Part shown: piece by piece, positions 1-6,963 of the stretch
Position numbering within the stretch: position 1 is the first letter of the stretch
How the letters are laid out: every line of letters starts with the position of its first letter
NCBI GenBank assembly: GCA_016926985.1
Contig: JAFGNO010000225.1
Span: 1 to 21,712, forward strand
Reading direction: 5' to 3'
Length of the DNA: 21,712 nucleotides
From: Anaerolineae bacterium
GTDB lineage: Bacteria; Chloroflexota; Anaerolineae; Aggregatilineales; UBA3940
Made by a program: the position numbers and the translations under genes
The notes under the pieces: generated by a model
What the model saw: the letters and a program-made list of their open reading frames with translations, nothing else
Databases searched by the model: none
What the model was told of the DNA's origin: nothing

Positions 1-14
1 ACAAAGTACCGTTT

Positions 15-46
15 GCCCGCCCATTATTCACAATGGGCGGGCTTGC
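15..46 (+). terminator. Terminator-like hairpin of an upstream gene
   Basis: A perfect 11-bp GC-rich stem (GCCCGCCCATT at 15-25 pairing with 32-42) encloses a 6-nt loop. Only a weak T-rich run follows. It lies just upstream of the first promoter, so it probably ends transcription from a gene left of the window. The short U-tract makes termination efficiency uncertain. Confidence 0.6.
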
Positions 47-77
47 TTCGTTCCATCTGATTTTGCGATCACCACCG

Positions 78-107
78 TTGCCCCTATTACAGCGGTTACG
101 GTATACT
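78..107 (+). promoter_or_regulatory. Predicted sigma-70-type promoter for the rmd-gmd operon
   Basis: A -35-like TTGCCC (78-83) and a -10 TATACT (102-107) are 18 bp apart. This would start transcription near 114, about 33 nt before the GTG start of the first gene. The -10 lies inside GGTATACTGACG, nearly repeated at the tRNA promoter at 13720-13731. Confidence 0.5.
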
Positions 108-146
108 GACGCCGTCTATCCTTGAGTCCATGGCCTGAGGGGAGCA

Positions 147-1112
147 GTGAGAATACTAATCACCGGCGCAGATGGTTTTGTCGGCAGGCACCTTGCCTGG
201 CATCTGCTGAGGCTGGGGACTGTGGAAGTCTTTGGAACAACCTATTTACCCACAGAAAACTACCAGTATCTGAGCAGCGCGGGTGTTCACCTCAGGCAGA
301 TCGATCTGACAGACGATGAAGCTGTCAGAAGCCTGCTTGCTGAGATAAAACCTGCGCATATCTATCATCTCGCTGCGCAGAGCTTCGTACCCCGATCATT
401 TGAGAATCCCTGGGAAACGCTGAGAAACAACATACTCTCGCAGTTGAATCTCATGCACCAGATGCTCTGGCTTGAACTGGACAGCCGATTCCTTGTAGTG
501 GGCTCCGCTGAAATCTATGGGCCAATCTCGCCCGACGATCTCCCGCTGAACGAGGCGCAGCCGCCGAACCCATCCAGTCCATACAGCGTCAGCAAGCTCA
601 CGCAGGATATGCTGGGACGCCAATATTTCCTCAGTCACAATCTTGCTGCCATCCGTGTGCGCCCTTTCAACCAGATTGGGCCGGGCCAGAGCAAGCAGTT
701 TGTTGCACCAGCCTTTGCCAGCCAGATTGCTGAAATCGAAGCTGACCTGAAAGAGCCGGTCCTGTTGGTAGGCAACCTCACAGCAATGCGGGACTTCACA
801 GACGTTCGGGATATGGTCCGCGCCTATGTCCTGCTGATGGAAAAAGGCGAGCCGGGAAGTGTCTACAATATTGGTACCGGGCAGGCGTACAGCATCCAGG
901 AACTGCTGGACTGCCTGCTCACCATGACAGAAGCTTCAATCGAGGTCCGGCAGGATCCCTCGCGATTTCGACCGGTTGAAGTACCCATAATCGTTTGCGA
1001 TCCAACCAAAGTGTGGACAGCCACCGGTTGGACACCCGAATACCAGTTTGAAGATACCCTGAGAGATGTGCTGAACGACTGGCGGCAACGCACCAGCAGT
1101 CGCAACGCCTGA
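147..1112 (+). CDS. rmd: GDP-6-deoxy-D-mannose reductase-like NAD(P)-dependent epimerase/reductase
   Basis: This 321-residue short-chain dehydrogenase of the extended (epimerase) type probably reduces GDP-4-keto-6-deoxy-D-mannose to GDP-D-rhamnose. The Rossmann motif TGADGFVG is at residues 6-13, the SAEIYG segment at 120-125, the catalytic Y146-x3-K150 pair in YSVSK, and a family-typical RPFNQIGPGQ stretch at 172-181. Length fits Rmd proteins of about 305-320 residues. The GTG start is supported by a GAGG ribosome-binding site at 137-140 with 6 nt spacing. The next gene, 13 nt downstream, encodes the enzyme that would make its substrate. The Rmd call rests on that pairing and overall resemblance; another GDP-sugar reductase or epimerase of the same superfamily cannot be excluded. 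Confidence 0.68.
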   Translation: MRILITGADGFVGRHLAWHLLRLGTVEVFGTTYLPTENYQYLSSAGVHLRQIDLTDDEAVRSLLAEIKPAHIYHLAAQSFVPRSFENPWETLRNNILSQLNLMHQMLWLELDSRFLVVGSAEIYGPISPDDLPLNEAQPPNPSSPYSVSKLTQDMLGRQYFLSHNLAAIRVRPFNQIGPGQSKQFVAPAFASQIAEIEADLKEPVLLVGNLTAMRDFTDVRDMVRAYVLLMEKGEPGSVYNIGTGQAYSIQELLDCLLTMTEASIEVRQDPSRFRPVEVPIIVCDPTKVWTATGWTPEYQFEDTLRDVLNDWRQRTSSRNA

Positions 1113-1125
1113 TAGGAGCATTTTT

Positions 1126-2103
1126 ATGCCAAAAGCATTTATTACCGGTATCACTGGACAGGATGGTTCATACCTTGCCGAATTTCTGCTTGATCAAGGC
1201 TATGAGATCATTGGCCTGGTCAGGCGGTCAAGCACGGTTAATTTCGAACGAATTGGAGCTATTCAAGACCGAATCACCCTGGTTTCAGGCGACCTGCTCG
1301 ATCAGACATCCCTTACCCAGATTCTCGAACAATATCGCCCGGATGAGGTCTACAACCTGGCCGCTCAGAGTTTTGTCCCCACTTCCTGGCAGCAGCCCGT
1401 ATTCACCGGGGAAGTAACTGCCCTTGGCGTCACCCGCCTGCTTGATTCAATCCGAACGATTGACTCTGGCATCCGGTTTTACCAGGCCTCCAGCTCGGAG
1501 ATGTTCGGCAAAGTGCGCGAAGTCCCCCAAAAAGAGACAACGCCATTTTATCCGCGAAGCCCGTACGGTGTGGCCAAGGTATACGGACACTGGATCACGG
1601 TAAACTATCGCGAGAGCTATGGCCTTCATGCCACCAGCGGTATCCTGTTCAACCACGAATCACCGCGACGGGGGCTTGAATTTGTAACGCGGAAAGTAAC
1701 AGATGGCGTCGCCCGGATCAAGCTGGGGCTGCAAGACCGGCTCGTTATGGGCAACCTGGATTCACGGAGGGACTGGGGCTACGCGAAAGACTATGTCAGG
1801 GCAATGTGGATGATGCTCCAGCAGGATGAGGCATCCGATTATGTGATTGCGACCGGCGAAACACACTCTGTTGAGGAACTTTGCCGGGTCGCATTTGAAC
1901 ATGCTGACCTGGACTGGAAAGCCCACGTGGTGCAGGACCAGCGGTTCATGCGCCCAGCTGAGGTAGACCTGCTGGTAGGGGATGCAAGCAAAGCCGGGCA
2001 GATCCTGGGCTGGGAACCGAAATATACGTTCCAACAACTTATAGAGATGATGGTTGATGCTGATATGAAGCGGCTGCAAAAGGAGATAAAGAACAATGAG
2101 TGA
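1126..2103 (+). CDS. gmd: GDP-mannose 4,6-dehydratase
   Basis: This enzyme converts GDP-D-mannose to GDP-4-keto-6-deoxy-D-mannose, the branch point to GDP-rhamnose, GDP-fucose and related sugars. The 325-residue protein carries the near-diagnostic Gmd N-terminus TGITGQDGSYL (residues 7-17, NADP-binding GxxGxxG), the SSSEMFG block (122-128) with active-site Ser/Glu, the catalytic Y147-x3-K151 pair, and the family segment FNHESPRRG (residues 165-173). Length is close to that of bacterial Gmd (about 320-370). The ATG is preceded by AGGAG at 1114-1118. It sits 13 nt after the reductase gene and its end overlaps the next gene by 8 nt, so the three are almost certainly co-transcribed and translationally coupled. 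Confidence 0.93.
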   Translation: MPKAFITGITGQDGSYLAEFLLDQGYEIIGLVRRSSTVNFERIGAIQDRITLVSGDLLDQTSLTQILEQYRPDEVYNLAAQSFVPTSWQQPVFTGEVTALGVTRLLDSIRTIDSGIRFYQASSSEMFGKVREVPQKETTPFYPRSPYGVAKVYGHWITVNYRESYGLHATSGILFNHESPRRGLEFVTRKVTDGVARIKLGLQDRLVMGNLDSRRDWGYAKDYVRAMWMMLQQDEASDYVIATGETHSVEELCRVAFEHADLDWKAHVVQDQRFMRPAEVDLLVGDASKAGQILGWEPKYTFQQLIEMMVDADMKRLQKEIKNNE

Positions 2104-3517
2104 TATCCGATTTGGCACTGACGGCTGGCGCGGACGCATCGCAGAAGACTATACATTTGACAACCTGCGCCGATGCGCCCAGGGATTTGCGACTTATCTT
2201 CTGAAGCGAGGAGGAACAGAGAACGGCGCCGTTATTGGCTACGATCAGCGCTTTCACTCGGAGAATTTTGCGGCTGCAGCAGCGGAAGTCCTGGCAGCAA
2301 ATGGCATCAAGGTCTGGCTGACCGACCATGCAACACCCACACCGGTCATATCATATGGCGTGGTCGAACGAAAAGTAGCAGGGGGAATCAATATCACTGC
2401 CAGTCATAACCCTCCCTGGGACAATGGCTTCAAAGTGCGCGACCACCATGGCGGCGCGGTCGACCCGGAGGGATTGAAAGAGATCGAAGCTTCGATCCCT
2501 GACATCGGGAATGTCAAAAGAATGCCGCTAAGGGAAGCACTGGCTTCCGGCAAGGTGGTCTATTTTGATGCAGATACTGCCTATATTGACCATCTGGCCG
2601 ATCTCATTGACCTGCAGCCTATCAAAGATGCGGGCTTCCACATTGTGGTTGAACCCATGTGGGGCAACGGGATTGGTTGGCTCCCGCGCCTGCTTTCCGG
2701 CGGCACAACAACCGTTACAGAAATACATAACGAGCGAAACCCGTTATTCCCTGAGATGGCCCGCCCTGAACCTATCCCGCCCAATGTAGACAAAGGGCTG
2801 GAAGCGACAGTCAGATTATCAGCAGATGTCTGCATCATCTTTGACGGCGATGCAGACCGGGTAGGCGCCGGAACTCAGAGCGGCGAGTTTATCAACCAGT
2901 TACAGATGTATGCCCTGCTTGCCCTTTATCTGTTGGAAATTCGCAACGAGCGCGGTGCAATTGTAAAGACACTCTCGACCACCACAATGCTCAATAAGCT
3001 GGGAAAGCTCTACGATGTTCCAGTATACGAGACAGGTGTTGGATTCAAGTATGTTGCCCCCAAGATGCTTGAAACCGATGCCATGATCGGCGGAGAAGAG
3101 AGTGGCGGATTCGCCTTCCGGGGCAACGTGCCCGAACGGGACGGGATCCTGGCCGGGCTATTCCTGCTTGACTTCATGGTGAAGAAAGGGATGAAACCCA
3201 CCCAACTGATTGACCATCTCTACAGCAAAGTAGGGCCTCATTTCTACAAACGAGTCGATACCCGGCTGGTCAATCAAGAGATGAAAGAAGAAGTGCAGGA
3301 ACGGGTAAATAAGGCGCGCCCCGACTCGGTTGCCGGGCTCGCTGTGCAGGACATCATCACCCTTGATGGTTACAAATATGCCCTGGAAGACGGCGGCTGG
3401 CTGCTGATACGCTTCAGCGGCACAGAGCCGCTCATCCGCGTTTACTGCGAAACAACCCATGAGGATAAGCTGGATGCGATTATCCAGGCTGGCCTCAAGA
3501 TTGCAGGGATCGAATAA
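2096..3517 (+). CDS. Phosphoglucomutase/phosphomannomutase (alpha-D-phosphohexomutase)
   Basis: This 473-residue cytoplasmic enzyme moves phosphate between C1 and C6 of hexose phosphates through a phosphoserine intermediate. All four family signatures are present: the phosphoserine loop TASHNP (101-106, Ser103), the metal loop DGDADR (250-255), the sugar-binding GEESGG (333-338) and the C-terminal phosphate-binding RFSGTEPLIR (439-448). The start overlaps gmd by 8 nt. Next to gmd and the reductase, the likeliest role is supplying mannose-1-phosphate for GDP-mannose (a ManB role), but sequence alone does not separate glucose from mannose specificity, so I give no gene symbol. No mannose-1-phosphate guanylyltransferase gene is in the window. 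Confidence 0.9.
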   Translation: MSDIRFGTDGWRGRIAEDYTFDNLRRCAQGFATYLLKRGGTENGAVIGYDQRFHSENFAAAAAEVLAANGIKVWLTDHATPTPVISYGVVERKVAGGINITASHNPPWDNGFKVRDHHGGAVDPEGLKEIEASIPDIGNVKRMPLREALASGKVVYFDADTAYIDHLADLIDLQPIKDAGFHIVVEPMWGNGIGWLPRLLSGGTTTVTEIHNERNPLFPEMARPEPIPPNVDKGLEATVRLSADVCIIFDGDADRVGAGTQSGEFINQLQMYALLALYLLEIRNERGAIVKTLSTTTMLNKLGKLYDVPVYETGVGFKYVAPKMLETDAMIGGEESGGFAFRGNVPERDGILAGLFLLDFMVKKGMKPTQLIDHLYSKVGPHFYKRVDTRLVNQEMKEEVQERVNKARPDSVAGLAVQDIITLDGYKYALEDGGWLLIRFSGTEPLIRVYCETTHEDKLDAIIQAGLKIAGIE

Positions 3518-3554
3518 TCCCGCCTGCCTACACAACAGAGGAGACAGCCCTACG

Positions 3555-4367
3555 GTGTCAGATAGCATCCAACTGGTCGATACGCACTGCCACCTGTACC
3601 AACCAGTCTTTGAGCACACACTTGAGGAAGTGATTGGGCGTGCATTCGAGCGAGGTGTACGCGCCATGGTGGTGCCAGGGCTGGACCTTGAGACCAGTGA
3701 AAAAGCCGTCCTGCTGGCAGAAACATATGATTCCATTTTTGCTGCTGTGGGATTCCATCCAAACAGCCTGGGCCCCGATCCGGGAGACCCGAGCAAGGCC
3801 CTTCGTGCTATCAAAGGACTGAGCCAACACCCAAAAGTTGTGGCAATCGGGGAGATTGGACTTGACTATTACAGGGATAGAATCCCACCTGCTGTGCAGA
3901 AACAATGGTTAAGCGCCCAGCTAATACTTGCTTCAGAAGTGGGTTTGCCTGTTATTCTGCACAACAGGAACTCCACCCACGACATGCTCCACGCGCTGGC
4001 GCTCTGGGCCAGGGACGAGTCCGGAAAACGCCTGGGAGTGCTGCATTCTTTTGAAGGAAGCCAGGATGATGCTGAAGCTTTGATAAGGCTCGGCTTTTAT
4101 ATCGGGTTCAGCGGGCCGCTGACCTACAAGAAAGCAGATGAGCTGCGTTCAGTTGCCGCAAAAATCCCATCGGACCGGATCCTGATTGAAACCGATTCCC
4201 CATTTCTGACACCGGAACCCCACCGGGGCAAGCGCAATGAGCCGGGATATGTCCTCCATGTCTGCGAGCAGCTTGCGCTAATACTCCAGATGTCCCTTCA
4301 GGATGCAGTCCGCCTTACAACTGATAACGCCATCCATCTTTTCCAGTTACAACTTGCACAATCATAA
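3555..4367 (+). CDS. tatD: TatD family metal-dependent hydrolase (DNase)
   Basis: This is a 270-residue TIM-barrel metallohydrolase of the TatD family, members of which act as 3'-5' exonucleases on DNA. Metal ligands and motifs are in place: THCH (His11, His13) near the N-terminus, GEIGLDYY (99-106, Glu100), His136 in ILHNR, His164 in HSFEG and Asp214 in ETDSPFL. I chose the GTG at 3555 because it gives the usual family length, places DTHCH about 9 residues in, and has an AGAGGAG ribosome-binding site at 3537-3543. The frame stays open back to an ATG at 3459, but that adds 32 residues unlike the family and overlaps the mutase gene. It follows the mutase by 37 nt and may be part of the same operon, without an obvious link to sugar metabolism. 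Confidence 0.88.
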   Translation: MSDSIQLVDTHCHLYQPVFEHTLEEVIGRAFERGVRAMVVPGLDLETSEKAVLLAETYDSIFAAVGFHPNSLGPDPGDPSKALRAIKGLSQHPKVVAIGEIGLDYYRDRIPPAVQKQWLSAQLILASEVGLPVILHNRNSTHDMLHALALWARDESGKRLGVLHSFEGSQDDAEALIRLGFYIGFSGPLTYKKADELRSVAAKIPSDRILIETDSPFLTPEPHRGKRNEPGYVLHVCEQLALILQMSLQDAVRLTTDNAIHLFQLQLAQS

Positions 4368-4391
4368 AGTCGCAGGAGGAACTGTGGGATT

Positions 4392-4420
4392 TTGATTTAT
4401 GTTGCAAAACCCTTTATACT
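4392..4420 (+). promoter_or_regulatory. Predicted promoter of rpsA
   Basis: TTGATT (4392-4397) and TATACT (4415-4420) are 17 bp apart, a good match to the housekeeping consensus. It would start transcription near 4427 and leave an rpsA leader of about 190 nt. Confidence 0.62.
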
Positions 4421-4525
4421 CCCCCCTCAGGAAGAGACAGGGACAACTGGCGGTTAATGGTGTCCGCAAAACATCCAGGAATGCCAATACGACCTCGTCA
4501 ACACTGAACCTCGGGCAAGTTACCC

Positions 4526-4587
4526 TGGCTGCACGGACAGCAGCTACCACCTCTCTATCTCTTCTTATAGGCGCGGGTACCCCGCGC
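4526..4587 (+). promoter_or_regulatory. Two hairpins in the long rpsA leader
   Basis: Within the 252-nt stretch between tatD and rpsA, two stems stand out. One pairs TGGCTGC (4526-4532) with GCAGCTA (4540-4546), one G-U pair included. The other pairs GCGCGGG (4571-4577) with CCCGCGC (4581-4587) around a 3-nt loop. The second stem ends 13 nt before the AGGGAG ribosome-binding site (4601-4606). Neither is followed by a U-run, so they are more likely translation-control or RNA-stability elements than terminators. Control of S1 synthesis through its own leader is known in E. coli; applying that here is inference. Confidence 0.4.
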
Positions 4588-4619
4588 GAAAAATTCAACA
4601 AGGGAGTCAGATACCAAGC

Positions 4620-5915
4620 ATGGCACCGGAAGTGCAAGTACAATCAGTGGATACAGCAACGGAAGAACAGGACAACCTCGATTTTGCCCAGATGCTCGAC
4701 TCGTACAAATTTGACGAGCCAAAGCGAGGAGAAATCATCAAGGGGTTGGTGCTGGAAGTCCGTGATGACGAGATTATCGTTGATGTTGGGTCAAAACGCG
4801 ATGCAATTGTCCCGCGACGCGACCTTGACAACCTCAGCGAGGAAATTCGCTCCTCTCTTGGCCCCGGCGACGAGATCATGGTATACGTCATCCGACAGGT
4901 TAGTGATGGCGATCTCCTTGTCTCCATCTCCAAAGCGCTGACATTAGAGGACTGGGATCGAGCCACGGCTCTGTCCGAAAATGATGAAGTCATTGATGTT
5001 GAGATCATTGGCGCCAACAAGGGTGGTGTATTGGCCACTTTTGGCCGCCTGCGCGGTTTTGTCCCCAATTCCCAGTTGGCTAACGCCCCCCGGACATCCT
5101 CTATCGATAAGCTGAATGCAGCCAAAAATGACCTGATTGGGCAAACCATAAAGGTCAAGGTCATTGAGGTTAACCAGCGGCGTAACAGGTTGGTCATGTC
5201 TGAAACGGCTGCAGCCCGTGAGGTGCGCGAAGACCTGTTTGCCAACCTGGATGCCGGACAGGTTATCGAGGGAACAGTAGTCGGGCTGGCAGAGTATGGC
5301 GCCTTTGTCGATATTGGCGATGGCGTTCACGGACTGATACACATCTCAAAACTGGACTGGCAGCATGTCAATCACCCCAGCGAAATCCTGTCCATTGGCG
5401 ACCTGGTTAAAGCCCGGATTGACCAGATCGACGTTGAACGTGAACGGATCAGCCTTAACCGGCAAGTGGTGCTGCCCGATCCCTGGGATGACGTTGAGGA
5501 GCAGATGGCAGTAGGAACACTGGTTGAAGGGACAATCAGCAGCGTTGCGGAATATGGAATATTCCTTGAACTGCCGATGGGTATCACCGGGCTTGTTCAC
5601 GTCAGCGAGATGGCCTCCTACAATATTCAGGATCCCCGCAAGTGGGCCAAGGAAGGTGATGTGATACTGGTGCGGGTGATCAGTATTGATGCCGACCGCA
5701 AGCGGATAGGGCTCAGCCTGGACGCAGTAGAACAAGAAGAGCTGCACGACTGGATGATCAAGCGTGGAAACCCAGACGAAACTGCCCTTGTTGGTCAGGA
5801 AGAACTGGATGACGAAGACGACGAAATCGAACCGGATGATACTGTAGAGACTGAGCCAGAGGCAGACACGGAACTGGAATTTGAAGACGAGGTGACGGAT
5901 GAAAACGCTGAGTAA
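4620..5915 (+). CDS. rpsA: 30S ribosomal protein S1-like protein with four S1 domains
   Basis: The 431-residue protein has four S1 RNA-binding (OB-fold) domains at about 35-105, 121-195, 212-281 and 297-367. The third and fourth carry clear S1 signatures (EYGAFVDIG with GLIHIS; EYGIFLELP with GLVHVSE). From about residue 393 to 431 the tail is strongly acidic and probably disordered. S1 helps mRNA bind the 30S subunit. E. coli S1 has six domains, whereas shorter S1 proteins with four are common in other phyla. The ATG at 4620 is the only reasonable start in frame; its AGGGAG site is 13 nt away, which is unusually long. The gene has its own promoter and structured leader, and a hairpin with a T-run follows it. 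Confidence 0.87.
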   Translation: MAPEVQVQSVDTATEEQDNLDFAQMLDSYKFDEPKRGEIIKGLVLEVRDDEIIVDVGSKRDAIVPRRDLDNLSEEIRSSLGPGDEIMVYVIRQVSDGDLLVSISKALTLEDWDRATALSENDEVIDVEIIGANKGGVLATFGRLRGFVPNSQLANAPRTSSIDKLNAAKNDLIGQTIKVKVIEVNQRRNRLVMSETAAAREVREDLFANLDAGQVIEGTVVGLAEYGAFVDIGDGVHGLIHISKLDWQHVNHPSEILSIGDLVKARIDQIDVERERISLNRQVVLPDPWDDVEEQMAVGTLVEGTISSVAEYGIFLELPMGITGLVHVSEMASYNIQDPRKWAKEGDVILVRVISIDADRKRIGLSLDAVEQEELHDWMIKRGNPDETALVGQEELDDEDDEIEPDDTVETEPEADTELEFEDEVTDENAE

Positions 5916-5927
5916 GCTATAGGAATA

Positions 5928-5955
5928 TTGCGGGTTTGGTCCGACAACCTATAAT
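5928..5955 (+). promoter_or_regulatory. Predicted promoter of the glycan assembly operon
   Basis: A perfect -10 TATAAT (5950-5955) lies 16 bp after a weaker -35 TTGCGG (5928-5933). Transcription would start near 5962, which is before the terminator-like hairpin at 5974-6000 and 51 nt before the first glycosyltransferase gene. Confidence 0.5.
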
Positions 5956-5973
5956 ATCAGTCAAGTACCTGTT

Positions 5974-6000
5974 GAGCGGCAAACCCAGCCGCTCTTTTCT
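5974..6000 (+). terminator. Intrinsic terminator after rpsA, or attenuator of the glycan operon
   Basis: GAGCGGC (5974-5980) pairs with GCCGCTC (5988-5994) around a 7-nt loop, followed by TTTTCTT. This is a textbook intrinsic terminator shape. It would stop rpsA transcripts but also stands between the predicted promoter at 5928-5955 and the GT2 start at 6013. Confidence 0.72.
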
Positions 6001-6012
6001 TACAGATGACAG

Positions 6013-6960
6013 ATGGAAGCCACTGAAACCGTCGATCTCTCAATCATCATTGTAAGCTGGAATGTTGCGGCGCTTCTTCACGAGTGCCTCGTTTCTGTAA
6101 AGAGCAACCTCCGCACAACACCTGAAATCCAGTGTGAGATCATTGTTGTGGACAATGCCTCCAGTGATGAGAGTGTCCAGACGATCAGGGAAAAGCACCC
6201 GGATGTGGCCCTGCTCACCCTGGAAGAAAATACCGGGTACGGTCGTGCGAACAACCTTTGCTTTGGCCGGTCATCAGGACAGGCCATTCTCATCCTGAAT
6301 CCTGATACAGTTGTCCTTGAAAACGCTTTCGATATGCTGCTCACCTACCTGAACCAGCATCAGGAAATTGGAGTTATTGGTCCGAAGCTGTTGAATGCTG
6401 ATCAAAGCGTCCAATCATCACGGCGCCGCTTCCCCACGCTGCGCACAGCCATTTTTGAGAGCACCTGGCTGGAGCCGATAGCCCCCCGACGACTTCTCAA
6501 CCGATACTATATGCAGGATATTGACCCGGATATTGTTACGCCTGTTGACTGGCTGCAGGGAACAGCATTACTGGTACGCCGTGAAGCTTTTGAGGTAGTC
6601 AAGGGATTTGACGAAGCATTTTTTATGTATTTTGAAGAAATCGATTTGCAGAAGCGGATTAAGGAAGCCGGCTGGGAGATTGTCTACTACCCCCCTGCCC
6701 GGATCATCCACTACGGCGGTAAGAGCAGTGACCAGGTGGTCGCCCGGCGCCATATCTACTTTCAAAGCAGCAAAGTCAGGTATTTTTCCAAACACCATGG
6801 TCAGCTGATAGGAATGCTGGTATGGACGTTCATCATGCTGAGCTACCTGTGGCAACTGATCCTGGAAATGATCAAGTGGGCGATCGGACATAAACGGGCA
6901 ATGCGCAAAGAACGACTTCGTGCTTACTGCCAGGTGATCCGCTCCGGTTTGAGAGGGTAA
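6013..6960 (+). CDS. GT2 family glycosyltransferase (rhamnosyltransferase-like, WbbL type)
   Basis: This 315-residue GT-A fold enzyme should transfer a sugar from a nucleotide donor to a lipid-linked glycan at the inner membrane face. The N-terminal strand (SIIIVSWN, residues 10-17), the VVDNASSDES donor-binding stretch (45-54), the DxD-equivalent NPDT (96-99), the acceptor-side LQGTALLVRR (191-200) and the EEID segment (218-221) all fit the COG1216/WbbL group. A hydrophobic segment at about 265-288 probably attaches the C-terminus to the membrane. No ribosome-binding site is visible before the ATG, which lies 12 nt after the hairpin T-run. Donor and acceptor are unknown; a GDP-rhamnose donor would fit the left-hand genes but is only inferred. 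The next gene begins 3 nt after the stop. Confidence 0.86.
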   Translation: MEATETVDLSIIIVSWNVAALLHECLVSVKSNLRTTPEIQCEIIVVDNASSDESVQTIREKHPDVALLTLEENTGYGRANNLCFGRSSGQAILILNPDTVVLENAFDMLLTYLNQHQEIGVIGPKLLNADQSVQSSRRRFPTLRTAIFESTWLEPIAPRRLLNRYYMQDIDPDIVTPVDWLQGTALLVRREAFEVVKGFDEAFFMYFEEIDLQKRIKEAGWEIVYYPPARIIHYGGKSSDQVVARRHIYFQSSKVRYFSKHHGQLIGMLVWTFIMLSYLWQLILEMIKWAIGHKRAMRKERLRAYCQVIRSGLRG

Positions 6961-6963
6961 GTT

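Noticed and set aside
3459..3554. 32-residue N-terminal extension of TatD
   Set aside because: It overlaps the mutase gene, and the GTG at 3555 has a ribosome-binding site and gives the usual TatD length.
3158..3814. 218-codon open frame antisense to the mutase and tatD genes
   Set aside because: It spans two genes with intact catalytic motifs on the other strand and shows no recognisable protein family.
4399..4941. Open frame of 180 codons on the + strand running from the rpsA leader into rpsA
   Set aside because: Its ATG lies before the predicted rpsA transcription start, it has no well-spaced ribosome-binding site, the product is low in recognisable domains, and it overlaps the clear S1 gene for over 300 nt.
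4607..5245. 212-codon open frame antisense to rpsA
   Set aside because: The composition is dominated by Ser and Arg, as expected of an antisense shadow, there is no domain, and it lies fully opposite conserved S1 coding sequence.
5803..5912. GA-rich stretch at the end of rpsA as a possible repeat element
   Set aside because: It is simple coding sequence for the acidic Asp/Glu tail of S1, and the frame stays intact to the stop.
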